Positions 46,868-55,800 of a stretch of 64,000 nt of DNA are shown piece by piece. The notes under the pieces were generated by a model that saw only the letters and a program-made list of their open reading frames with translations, was not told the origin of the DNA and made no database searches. The position numbers and the translations under genes were made by a program. Where the stretch lies: assembly GCA_021730635.1 (NCBI GenBank), contig JAJNNC010000006.1, forward strand, positions 310,001 to 374,000. Reading direction: 5' to 3'. Each line of letters starts with the position of its first letter. Positions within the stretch are counted from its first letter, which is position 1. This DNA comes from Catalimonadaceae bacterium JC749 (lineage in GTDB: Bacteria > Bacteroidota > Bacteroidia > Cytophagales > Cyclobacteriaceae).

Positions 46868-46888
46868 TTTCCTCCAATTTGGGGGAAA
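46868..46888. promoter_or_regulatory. Palindromic operator-like site 1 (SusC/retropepsin spacer)
   Basis: TTTCCTCCAATTTGGGGGAAA is a 21-bp palindrome centred on 46878 with a single mismatch (46873/46883). The core CCAATTTGG recurs at 56966-56974. It lies 331 bp upstream of the SusC start and 246 bp upstream of the retropepsin-like start. Confidence 0.6.
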
Positions 46889-46960
46889 TTGCTTATTAGT
46901 TCATTTTTTAGATAAATACCAGCCTTCTTGGGCCTTTCACCTGATTTGGGTTAATGTCTT

Positions 46961-46980
46961 ATCCCCCCAACTGAGGGATT
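46961..46980. promoter_or_regulatory. Operator-like site 2 (SusC/retropepsin spacer)
   Basis: ATCCCCCCAACTGAGGGATT, 93 bp to the right of site 1 and in the same orientation. It is a weaker copy of the same pattern: C-run, CAA, one base, T-rich, G-run, ATT. Confidence 0.45.
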
Positions 46981-47133
46981 TTGTAATACATTTTTATGAG
47001 CTAAGGCTGATTTTCACTACTCTTCTCCCTTGGATCGGGTGAGTATATCGATTTGAAAAACCCACAGTATAAGCGATACTTTACCATAGGGGGATTCTGT
47101 AGCTTTCATAAGCAAACATTAACCCTCACCCTC

Positions 47134-48165
47134 ATGAAAAGTACGATTTTTTTGGTATTGAAGGCACTGATGACTTTCATCATCATCGTCTCTACAGGCA
47201 ACCTTACCCTCGCGGTCGGCCATCATAAAATCTTCTACCTGACCAACGGATGCAACTCGGCCACCATTCCTTTCAAACTAGTTGAAAATCTGATTGTGAT
47301 TCCGGTGATGCTGGACGGGAAAAAACCACTTAATTTTATTTTAGACACCGGTACTTCCTCCGCTATATTGTTCAACAGAAAATACCTGGAAGGCCTGGAA
47401 GTTCCCATGGGCAGAGACATCAGCTTTCATGGAGCCGGAAATGGAAAAGCGGTTAAGGGACAGGTCATCAACAGAATAGGGCTGCACCTGTCGGGCGCTG
47501 CTACCGATGGTATCGGCATGGTGGTGCTGGATCACAATCCCTTCCGTTTACTTCAGTTGGAAGAAACGCCAATTCATGGCCTTTTGGGTTCTGTGTTGTT
47601 CAGAAGCTTTGTGGTAGCAATAGATTTTGTGAAAGAGGAAATTGAGCTGATAGAGCATAGCACCTTTATCCCAACACCAGATTATGCTTCTGTCTCTATG
47701 GAAATGGTACAGGAAAAACCTATTATCCGTACCTCACTTCTGATCAATAATACCCTTTCTGAAGTAAACCTGCTGGTAGATACGGGCTTTAACAACGGTC
47801 TGATGCTCTTTCCGGAAGCAGGCTCACCCTATCCTATGCCATTGAAGTTAAAAAGACAAAGGATAGGAGTAGGTTTTAGTGGTGGCATGACCTGCCTGAC
47901 CGGATTTATCGATCGCTTACAACTGGGAAATCAGGTCGTGGAACAAATATTCACTATTTTTCCAAAAGAACAGTATTTTCAGTTAGGCAAATCTGAGAAA
48001 TCCATTGCCCGTCATGGTACCCTGGGCACTGCCGCCCTGAAGCATTTTCAGCTTATTTTTGACTACACCAGCAAGAAATTGTATATCAAAGACAAGGAAG
48101 GCATACCACCCAGCCATATCCTGGCGCAGGTTCAAAAAGAGTCTATGACTATGCAGCCTCATTGA
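47134..48165 (+). CDS. Retropepsin-like aspartyl protease, exported
   Basis: 343 aa from ATG 47134 (MKSTIFLVLKAL), the frame from 47053 being an unlikely extension. Signal peptide ends near TLAVG. Two aspartyl-protease half sites are present: LNFILDTGTSSAILF and VNLLVDTGFNNGLMLFPEAG, so one polypeptide forms both lobes. The C-terminus HGTLGTAALKHFQLIFDYTS is typical of bacterial retropepsin-like (Asp_protease_2) envelope proteins. It probably cleaves peptides in the periplasm. It is divergent from SusC across the palindromic sites and convergent (13 bp) with the MscS gene. Confidence 0.83.
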   Translation: MKSTIFLVLKALMTFIIIVSTGNLTLAVGHHKIFYLTNGCNSATIPFKLVENLIVIPVMLDGKKPLNFILDTGTSSAILFNRKYLEGLEVPMGRDISFHGAGNGKAVKGQVINRIGLHLSGAATDGIGMVVLDHNPFRLLQLEETPIHGLLGSVLFRSFVVAIDFVKEEIELIEHSTFIPTPDYASVSMEMVQEKPIIRTSLLINNTLSEVNLLVDTGFNNGLMLFPEAGSPYPMPLKLKRQRIGVGFSGGMTCLTGFIDRLQLGNQVVEQIFTIFPKEQYFQLGKSEKSIARHGTLGTAALKHFQLIFDYTSKKLYIKDKEGIPPSHILAQVQKESMTMQPH

Positions 48166-48178
48166 AGAAGGCATCCCT

Positions 48179-49018
48179 TCACTCCGGCAGATCAGCCAGC
48201 TTTTCTACCTGCCGGGAAACGAGGGTAGACGCTGGCAATACCACTTCCGACGAGGCTGTTTTGAGCACGATAGAGATGGAATCGATACGGACGATTTCCC
48301 CTTCCAGGGTATCGATTCTGATCTTATCGCCAACCCTGAAGTTTTGTTTGCTATAAAAAGAAGCCAGAATATTTTGCAGTATATCTTTGGAAGCCAAGGC
48401 AAATGAAATGGCAAAGGCCACCAGAATGGCCCCGACGAGCAAGATCAGATTGGAAGTGATGATGCTGGTATCCACCCCTGCCTGGTCCATAGCGGTCAGG
48501 ATGACCAGTATGGCGATGATATAATAGGCCAGACTGCTGATAAGCCTGGCAGAGCTCAGGGCTAAGGTGTGTAAAGCTGTCCGTATAAACCCCCGCACAA
48601 CCTGGGCGATATACAGCCCGATAATCAGAATGACCACCGCACTCAGCAAAGCCGGCAGGTAACCAATCAGGGTGCCGATCGTTCGTGAAACCGCTGTCCA
48701 TCCCAGGGTTTCTGAGGCCGCTACCAGAAATAAAAGTAAAATGACCCAGTAGACAAACCGGCTGACGATCTGCACACTATCCAGCCTGACCGTGGATTGT
48801 TGCCAAAAAGACAATTGATTCAGTCGCTCCATCAGGGGATGAAGTGCTTTGGATTGAAGCAATTTACGGGTAGCATACATCGCCAGTCGTGCCAGGAGCC
48901 AGCCTATCAGGGTCAGTAAGAAAGCACCCAGCACTTTGGGCAGGGCATTCATGATGGTTCGAGTGAATTGATTCAGGGAAGACAGTAATATTTCCCGCCA
49001 TTCATTTACCTGCTCCAT
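48179..49018 (-). CDS. MscS-family mechanosensitive ion channel
   Basis: 279 aa with several N-terminal membrane helices (AFLLTLIGWLLARLAMYATR; VYWVILLLFLVAASETLGW; SAVVILIIGLYIAQVV). Next is the pore-lining helix and the soluble MscS beta domain FRVGDKIRIDTLEGEIVRID with VLPASTLVSRQVEKL. The protein is short (a 3-5 TM MscS). It opens on membrane tension to release solutes. The start overlaps the 66-aa gene by 17 bp, and the whole runs behind the ECF sigma gene, so channel production is tied to the sigma factor. Confidence 0.85.
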   Translation of the reverse strand: MEQVNEWREILLSSLNQFTRTIMNALPKVLGAFLLTLIGWLLARLAMYATRKLLQSKALHPLMERLNQLSFWQQSTVRLDSVQIVSRFVYWVILLLFLVAASETLGWTAVSRTIGTLIGYLPALLSAVVILIIGLYIAQVVRGFIRTALHTLALSSARLISSLAYYIIAILVILTAMDQAGVDTSIITSNLILLVGAILVAFAISFALASKDILQNILASFYSKQNFRVGDKIRIDTLEGEIVRIDSISIVLKTASSEVVLPASTLVSRQVEKLADLPE

Positions 49019-49202
49019 GATTGGTATCGTTAGGTTTGGTTTTAAATAGTTCGGTCACCGTTTTTCCCATCTTGACAACAAACAGATCTGCCATATCTAT
49101 CATCAGCTGGCTCATTTCTATGCTGGACATCACTTTTTCCTTGAGGGTATCAGGCACAGGTTCTTCGGCCAGTTGTTTAAAGGGGTTATCGTTTTGCTTC
49201 AT
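49002..49202 (-). CDS. 66-aa protein in sigma factor-MscS operon
   Basis: Sequence begins MKQNDNPFKQLAEEPVPDTL, then KEKVMSSIEMSQLMIDMADL and FVVKMGKTVTELFKT. No membrane segment. It is one amphipathic, mostly helical unit with no Cys-His zinc motif. It overlaps the sigma gene stop (ATGA) and the MscS start (17 bp), so all three are translated together. Its position right after an ECF sigma gene is that of an anti-sigma factor or modulator, but the sequence alone does not show it. Confidence 0.7.
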   Translation of the reverse strand: MKQNDNPFKQLAEEPVPDTLKEKVMSSIEMSQLMIDMADLFVVKMGKTVTELFKTKPNDTNHGAGK

Positions 49203-49762
49203 AAGGTAACAGCTTTAGCCATGGACACGATTTTTTCTTTTGCTCTTTTCAAACGCATTTTTACTGCACTTTCTGATAATTGCGTAATACCGGAAATTTC
49301 CTGAATAGGCAATTCATCCTGATATTTCATCAGCAGCAATGCCTTGTCCTCCGGGCTGATCTTTTCCAGCAGTTTTCTCAAAAGTTCTACTTTGATCTGT
49401 ATCAGCGCAGCATCATCTTCTTCCTCTGTGTCGGTGTCGGCTGCATATTGCTGAAAATTCTCCATTTGTTTGTCCGATTTCCTTTTATAGTCAATACAAA
49501 AATGATAGGTAATGCTATAAAGCCAGGTAGAAAATTTCGCTTTGAAGGCGAATTCACCCAGTTTCAGATATACTTTCAATAGAATATCATGGGTCAGATC
49601 TTCGGCTTCTTGTTGATCTTTTGTAAAACTCCTACATTTAGAATACACCTTCTGCGCATACCGATCATACAAAACACCAAACAGAGCGGTATTTTTCCGG
49701 TTTATTATATATAGCACAATATCCTCATCGCTAGCGTGCTCTATATGGGTGGAGTGGCTCAA
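49199..49762 (-). CDS. ECF-type RNA polymerase sigma factor
   Basis: 187 aa. Region 2 is YDRYAQKVYSKCRSFTKDQQ with AEDLTHDILLKVYLKLGEFA (the -10 binding part) and FSTWLYSITYHFCIDYKRK. Region 4 is SPEDKALLLMKYQDELPIQE then ISGITQLSESAVKMRLKRAK (-35-binding HTH). It has the Bacteroidota ECF pattern. The only in-frame start is TTG 49762, which would keep expression low. It heads an overlapping operon with the 66-aa protein and MscS, and is divergent from an exported coiled-coil protein. Confidence 0.9.
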   Translation of the reverse strand: MSHSTHIEHASDEDIVLYIINRKNTALFGVLYDRYAQKVYSKCRSFTKDQQEAEDLTHDILLKVYLKLGEFAFKAKFSTWLYSITYHFCIDYKRKSDKQMENFQQYAADTDTEEEDDAALIQIKVELLRKLLEKISPEDKALLLMKYQDELPIQEISGITQLSESAVKMRLKRAKEKIVSMAKAVTL

Positions 49763-49919
49763 GGCTTACATTAATGGGTTAAGACGTGAATATCTGCTGA
49801 AAGTCACATAAAATTTAAGAAAAATTTCAGTGGCAAAAAATTTATGTCTACCTGTGACTTTTGCCCACTTCAGCCGTCAAAAGAGTAAAATCATTTAAAA
49901 AACCTTAAACTTCTATACT

Positions 49920-50699
49920 ATGAAAACAATGCATACGCTCCTGGTCGTCTTTTTGACGTTGACAAGCACTCTGCTTCTGGCTCAGAACTATACGCCAGTG
50001 GAACAAACCATACCTATGGGCAGTAAATCGGTCAATGCCTGGGTCATCAATGTAGGCGAAGAGCCCACGGATGTTTTGAGAAAAAGCTTTATGAAATACG
50101 CCAAACAGCAGTGGGATGTAAAAATGAAGAAAGATGGCAAAGAAGCAGCCATCGCCAAAGCAACCGTTATTCCCAGCCTTTCTACCCAACAGGGTGATCT
50201 GAAAGCCAGCTTCTTCACCGAAGGCAACGAAACACGGATGGCAGTGGCTTTTATGCCCGGCTACGACATTTCTTTCAATACGCAGGACAACAAAACAGAG
50301 ATGGAAAATCTGCGTAAGTCGGTCAAGCATTTTGTGAAAAGTTATAAGATGGCCCAGTATCAGGATCAGCTCACGGATAACGAACGCCGGAAGAAATCGC
50401 TGGAATCTGCCTTTGAAAAAAATGAGCGGGAGCAGAAAAGACTGGCAAGAAGCTTAACCAAAATTGAAAAGCAACTGGCTTCAGACAAAACCAAAGAGGC
50501 CAAGCGGTTTGAGCTTAACAACAAACAGATTGGCGATCAGTCAAGGCAGGAAGCCCTGGATCTGATTATGCACAACCAAAGAGATGAAATTGCGAAGGTA
50601 GAACAGCAGATACAATCTTCCAGAGAAGCGATCAGCCAATTGGAAACCTTGTTTGCTGAACCCATTACACTGAGTGATACGGAGGAAAATGAACAGTAA
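49920..50699 (+). CDS. Exported coiled-coil protein, function unknown
   Basis: 259 aa. Signal peptide with the core LLVVFLTLTSTLLLAQ. Residues 25-130 form a mixed domain (MGSKSVNAWVINVGEEPTDV; EGNETRMAVAFMPGYDISFN). From about 150 a long charged coiled coil follows (LTDNERRKKSLESAFEKNER; LARSLTKIEKQLASDKTKEA). It should be periplasmic. Divergent from the sigma-MscS operon and co-directional with the barrel protein gene 64 bp downstream. This suggests a shared envelope-stress role. Confidence 0.6.
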   Translation: MKTMHTLLVVFLTLTSTLLLAQNYTPVEQTIPMGSKSVNAWVINVGEEPTDVLRKSFMKYAKQQWDVKMKKDGKEAAIAKATVIPSLSTQQGDLKASFFTEGNETRMAVAFMPGYDISFNTQDNKTEMENLRKSVKHFVKSYKMAQYQDQLTDNERRKKSLESAFEKNEREQKRLARSLTKIEKQLASDKTKEAKRFELNNKQIGDQSRQEALDLIMHNQRDEIAKVEQQIQSSREAISQLETLFAEPITLSDTEENEQ

Positions 50700-50772
50700 G
50701 CAGGAATAATTTCACCTTTTTTTTACACTATCGCCATCTACACTGATCCTTTCGCTTAACCTTATGTTGTCC

Positions 50773-51396
50773 ATGAAGAATATTTCTACGTTCCTCCTGT
50801 TCCTATTGGCCTTCGGCCTGACCACCTATGCCCAGGATTTAAGATTTGGGGTAAAAGGAGGTCTGAGTATCAATTCTTTTTCTTTGACAAACCTAAGCGA
50901 TGGAGGGACCCGCTTGGGCATTCAACTCGGGCTAGTCTCAGAAATAAGCCTGGAAAATGCAGGCTTATCTGAATACTTTGCCCTGCAACCTGAGGTGTTG
51001 TTTGCCACCAAAGGTGCTAAATATACAGCCAATGAGATTGAAATAAAGGAAAGGCTGAGTTATGTAGATGTCCCTATCCTATTCAAACTCAAACCGCTGG
51101 AAGCCATCAGCCTGTATGCCGGACCACAGGTGTCTTTTATGACAAAAGGAAAATATAAATATGATGCAGGGGACAACACTGTGTATGACAACCGGGATGC
51201 CTTCAAGGCGGTGGATTACGGCGTAGCGGCGGGTATTGGCGTGCAATTGGCGACCCTCTTTCTGGATCTACGGTATAATTTGGGGTTACGCAATGTGATG
51301 GGCGATCGCCTGATCAATACGGTTGCCCTGGAACAACACAAAGCCCGTAACCGCAGCTTTCAGCTGTCGGTGGGTTATTTCTTTATGGAAAGGTAG
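50773..51396 (+). CDS. Outer-membrane beta-barrel protein (PorT/OmpW-like fold)
   Basis: 207 aa from ATG 50773 (MKNISTFLLFLLA); ATG 50764 adds three residues. Signal peptide ends TYAQ. The mature protein opens DLRFGVKGGLSINSFSLTNL, the G-x-K-G-G-L-[NS] start of Bacteroidota outer-membrane barrel (OMP_b-brl) proteins. It alternates strands such as SYVDVPILFKLKPLEAISLY and AGPQVSFMTKG, and ends FQLSVGYFFMER, a typical C-terminal barrel strand. Substrate unknown. Confidence 0.8.
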   Translation: MKNISTFLLFLLAFGLTTYAQDLRFGVKGGLSINSFSLTNLSDGGTRLGIQLGLVSEISLENAGLSEYFALQPEVLFATKGAKYTANEIEIKERLSYVDVPILFKLKPLEAISLYAGPQVSFMTKGKYKYDAGDNTVYDNRDAFKAVDYGVAAGIGVQLATLFLDLRYNLGLRNVMGDRLINTVALEQHKARNRSFQLSVGYFFMER

Positions 51397-51463
51397 CCGT
51401 ACGAACGCCTTTCGGGCAAGGACCCATCGTTGTTGATGACTACGATTACAACATTGCCTTATC

Positions 51464-51796
51464 ATGAAAGCTTTAGCCCTTCCCACCGAGGAAGAACAGA
51501 CCATAGCAGACCTAGACAAACAGATTGCAGCATGGCAGGCAAAACTCCCGGGCAGTTCGGCCATACAGGCAGGTGCTTTTCGGGCAGTGATCCGACATCT
51601 GGAACATCAGAAGAGAGCGCTGAAAAAAAATGCAGTAGGTGCCTCTCTGGAAGATAGATGGAAAGATCTGGTAGACCTGAGCCTTACTGCTTACGACAAA
51701 TACATCGCGGCTTTGGTGGAAGCCGTATCTAGGCTGCTGGATCTGTGGGAAACAGTGCTTCAAAACAAAACGGGGGAGTCAATATCTGACGCTTAA
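51464..51796 (+). CDS. Small helical protein, function unknown
   Basis: 110 aa. Helical and charged, with a coiled-coil-like start (EEEQTIADLDKQIAAWQAKL) and a second long helix (LTAYDKYIAALVEAVSRLLD). No signal peptide or clear membrane segment. It lies between the outer-membrane barrel gene and the LapA-like gene on the same strand, 68 and 36 bp from them, and may belong to the same transcript. I do not recognise the family. Confidence 0.5.
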   Translation: MKALALPTEEEQTIADLDKQIAAWQAKLPGSSAIQAGAFRAVIRHLEHQKRALKKNAVGASLEDRWKDLVDLSLTAYDKYIAALVEAVSRLLDLWETVLQNKTGESISDA

Positions 51797-51832
51797 GACC
51801 GTGTTTTTTATCATCATTTAATCATTAGAATC

Positions 51833-52138
51833 ATGCAATTTCTATTATTTATGCTGTTGTGTATAGCCATCTTACTGGTCGTTTTTATTTTGCAAAACAC
51901 AACACCCGTGTTGATTTATATGGGATTTTGGGAAGCGGAAAGTTCACTGGCCCTGGTGATTCTGGGGTGTCTGGCTACCGGCGCCCTACTGACTTATGTC
52001 GTGGGCATACCTGCCCGGTTCAGGAGGAGAAAAAAAATAGCGGACCTGAAGAAAAAACTGAGCCAGTATGAACAGGTTTTACTGCAGGAAAGAAAACCAA
52101 CCGACCCCATGGAACAACAGTCTTATCATGCATCATAA
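51833..52138 (+). CDS. LapA-like (DUF1049) inner-membrane protein
   Basis: 101 aa. Two membrane helices are visible (LFMLLCIAILLVVFILQN and LALVILGCLATGALLTYVVG), separated by TTPVLIYMGFWEAESS and followed by a basic, coiled-coil tail (RRRKKIADLKKKLSQYEQVL). This is the layout of LapA/YciS, a membrane protein linked to LPS assembly. It is convergent with the response regulator. Confidence 0.75.
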   Translation: MQFLLFMLLCIAILLVVFILQNTTPVLIYMGFWEAESSLALVILGCLATGALLTYVVGIPARFRRRKKIADLKKKLSQYEQVLLQERKPTDPMEQQSYHAS

Positions 52139-52171
52139 AGGGTAGACTTTGCTTTGCACCGAGAAAAACGC

Positions 52172-52801
52172 TCAGATCAGCCGTTGTTTGATGGCTTTCT
52201 CGATGGCATCGGCTTTGCTGTTGACCTGAAGCTTGCCATATATATTCTTGATATGGGATTTGATGGTCTCTTTGTGTACAAACAGCTCGTTAGCGATCAC
52301 CGTATAGCTTTTGCCTTTGGCCAACAGCTCCAGCACTTCGGTCTCCCGGGCTGTTAAGGGAGAATCGGTATTTTTTTGGAAAGACTGTACCACCAAACGG
52401 GCGATCTGGCTGCTCATGGGTGCTCCGCCCCGTTGTACTTCCGCAATGGCATCCAGCAGTTTGGAATGCCCAGCATTTTTAGTGATGTATCCACTGGCTC
52501 CGGCACAGAGAGCCTGGAAAACCAGTTCACTGTTGGCATGCACGGAAATCACAATGATATTCACTTCTGGCAGTATTTTTTTGATCCGGCGAATACCCTC
52601 TACCCCATGCATGCCGGGTAATTCCAGGTCCATCAGGATAATATCAGGTTTATCGGCAAAAATATTTTTGATGGCATCTTCACAATTGGAATAGGTGCTG
52701 ATCACCTGGTGATGACTCACACTGCTGATCAACAGCGCAAACCCTTCACGAACCACTTCATTGTCTTCTACAATGGAAATTTTACTAACATCTTCGGGCA
52801 T
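52172..52801 (-). CDS. NarL/FixJ-type response regulator
   Basis: 209 aa. Receiver domain (1-120) with the acidic pair in KISIVEDNEVVREG, phosphoacceptor Asp in IILMDLELPGMHG and Lys in ITKNAGHSKLL. LuxR-type HTH at the C-terminus: LTARETEVLELLAKGKSYTV followed by IANELFVHKETIKSHIKNIY. It lies 62 bp after the giant histidine kinase gene, so the two form one two-component system. It should dimerise on phosphorylation and bind a palindromic site, a possible candidate being the CCAATTTGG sites. Confidence 0.92.
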   Translation of the reverse strand: MPEDVSKISIVEDNEVVREGFALLISSVSHHQVISTYSNCEDAIKNIFADKPDIILMDLELPGMHGVEGIRRIKKILPEVNIIVISVHANSELVFQALCAGASGYITKNAGHSKLLDAIAEVQRGGAPMSSQIARLVVQSFQKNTDSPLTARETEVLELLAKGKSYTVIANELFVHKETIKSHIKNIYGKLQVNSKADAIEKAIKQRLI

Positions 52802-52863
52802 TGTTCAATTGTTGGTTGTAGGATAAGTAGTATCATTATATACGATAATACAGGGGAAGAGGC

Positions 52864-55800
52864 TTAATATTTTAATACCCCATTTTGGGTGATTTTTCCC
52901 TGCAACAAAATCTGGGTTCCGTTTTGCACCTTGGAGGCAATGGTCAGACACACATTAATCTTACTGGCCCGGTCTTCCATATTCTGCAATCCCCGGTAAT
53001 GGGCCCTGTCCGGCATCACCGTAAATCCGATCCCGTCATCGGATAAGGCAATCTGAAAAGATTCCATTTTCAACCTGAAATCCATACATACATGAGAGGC
53101 TCTGGAATATTTCAATGAGTTGGTAAGGGCCTCTTTGTAGATCAGCACAATCTGCCGGCTCCAGCCGGAAGGGAGCTTCAAGTTTTCATCTTCTTCTTCC
53201 GACTCGTAAGAAGCATAAAAATTGATCCCCGTATTGTCAAACAAATCCTCTCCAAAATCTTTCAGGTTAAAATACACTTCTTTCAGGTTATCGTTTTTGG
53301 GATCTATGGCCCAGATAAAATCCCGGGTACCATGAAACAGGTTTTTGGCAGCGGTATCTATTTTCGTCAGCAGTGCTTCAATGCCATTTTTCTGGTTTCC
53401 CAGTTTGGTCTGTATAATCTGAGAGAGCACAGAAATACTGGCCAGGTTGTTCCCCATTTCATCATGAAAATCCTGCGCCACTTTTTTTCTGACCTTTTCA
53501 ATTTCTTTAGAAAGAATGACCTTCTCGGTGACGTCGCGGCTGGAGGAGATAAAGTTTTTCAGCCTCCCATATTCATCCAGAATGGGCTTCAGGAAAGTCT
53601 CGTAATAGTGGTATTCTCCATCCTTGTTCCGGAAACGGAGAATTCTGCCCTTGTTGACCTTTTCCTGTATTACTTCATTCCGAAAGGTCAGATAAATTTC
53701 CTGGTCATCAGGATGTAGAAAGTCCAGCGACCTTTTTCCCAGCAAATCCTGCGGTTCATGACCGGCTACCTCCCGTATGCGGGGAGAAACATAGACATAT
53801 TTCAGGTCAGGGTCATGCAGGGTGATAATATCCTGGGTATTCTCTGCCAGAAATTTATATTTCTCCTCACTGCCTTTTAAGGCAAACTCAGCCCTCTTTC
53901 TCTGATCAACATCTACCAGACTTCCATACGTACCAATCAGGTTGCCCTCTTCATCATACTCCGGTCGGGCCGACACTTTCGCCCAGAAGGAGTAGCCATC
54001 TTTACGATGAACCCGTAGTTCCACTTCAAAGTAGGGAATCTCTTCTTTCATAAGGGCATAAAAGGCTCTCAGTTGCTTTTTCTTTTCTTCGAAATGCAGA
54101 TACTGGGTGAAATGAGTACCCAGAGCTTCTTTCAAGGTATAGCCCGTGTACTCCTGCCAGCGATGGTTGAGAAAGGTAAGGTTCCCATTGAAATCCGTTC
54201 TGAAAATGACTTCCCGCAGGTTATTGACCAGCATGCGGTATTCTTTTTCCTGGCGTGCCAGCCGCTCCTGATCCAGCTTCCGCAGATTAAACTCTACCTC
54301 AAATTTCTTATTGGAAAACTCCAGCTCGGCCGTTCTCTCTTTCACTCTTATTTCCAGTGAATCGTTGAGGGCTTTGATTTCGCTGGTACGGCTCAGCACT
54401 ACTTTTTCCAGATGGAGGCGCTGTTGTCTTTCCTGCCTTAACTTCCAAAGAATATAGAGCCTGATCAGGATGGTAAGACCGGTCAACAGCAACACATAAA
54501 ACCACCAGGTTTGCCAGAAAGGCGGTAATATCACAAAGGAAAAGGTGGTGGGCGTTTCGCTCCACACGCCATTATAGTTTTTAGCTTTTACCTTGAAAGT
54601 ATAGGTACCCGGAGGAATATTGGCATACACAGCTTCTGTCCGGTCTGTTTCCGGCGACCAGCCGGTATCAAAGTTTTCCAGCATAAAGCGATACTGTACA
54701 GCGTCATGATTGGTAAAACTGATGGCTTTGAAAGTAAACACCAGGTGGTTGTTGTCATACTGCAACGACAGATTCTGCGGAATATCGTACCATTGGCTGA
54801 CCGAATCGGTAAACTGGGTCCAATCCACCGTTTCATAAAAAAGCCTGACCCCTGTCAGATGGGTAGGCACCTCATCTTTATTGTGCTCTACTTCACCCGG
54901 ATTAAATTTATAGGCTCCGTTGACAGTGCCAAACCAGATACTTCCGTCAGGCTCTTTATGGATCGCGTTGGCATTCGCTTCCACACCCAAAAAACCTTCG
55001 TTCTTCCCATATTGAACCACCTCGTCAATTTCTCCGTCTGCATGGAAGAAAAAACGAAAAATACCCCGCTGTGTACCAATCAGCAAGCTCTGATCTTCGG
55101 CATAGACCATAGAATAGATCATGATCTGAGGAATTTTGTTTTTCTTGTTCAGCAAATAAAAATCACGGGTTTCCGTATCGTAATGGTAGAGTAAGCCATT
55201 CATGGTAGAGAAGAGCAGATGATTGTTTTTATCCAGCACCACTGCCGTGACAGCCTCATTCTGAAATAAACGGGCAGGAAGGAGCAAGCGAACCTTCCCT
55301 TCATGGTACCGATACACTTCCTGTTCTGCCACAAAGATCAGATCACCATCGGGTAACTCTATCATGGAAGTAACTGCGGCTTTAAACAGAGAATCTTTTT
55401 CGTCATATAAAGGTTGAAAACGTCCTTTTTCATACCGGATAGCCCCTCGGTAAGTACCGAACCACAATCGGTTTTGGCTGTCTCTGAGTGCTGTATAGAC
55501 CATGGAAGCGGGTAATCCATCTTCTACATAGTAGTTGGTAAACTTTTTTCCGTCAAACCGATTCAAGCCATACAGGGTGCCTAACCAGATCTGCCCTACA
55601 CTGTCTTCTACCACACAGGACACAAATTCGCTAGACAGCCCTTCACTGATGCCAAAATGATCAATTTTACCCTGACGATACCGGTCTACGCCACTGCCAT
55701 AAGAGCCCAACCACAGATCACCGCGGCTGTCGCGGGTCAATCCCATAATGGTTTTCACTTTGAGCCCTTCTTCTTTTCTTAACTTGGTAAACAAGCGTCC

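Noticed and set aside
46771-52858. ATAATACAGGGG at about 46772 and again at about 52847
   Set aside because: A 12-bp word shared by two intergenic places near the operator sites, but it is too short and not palindromic; likely chance.
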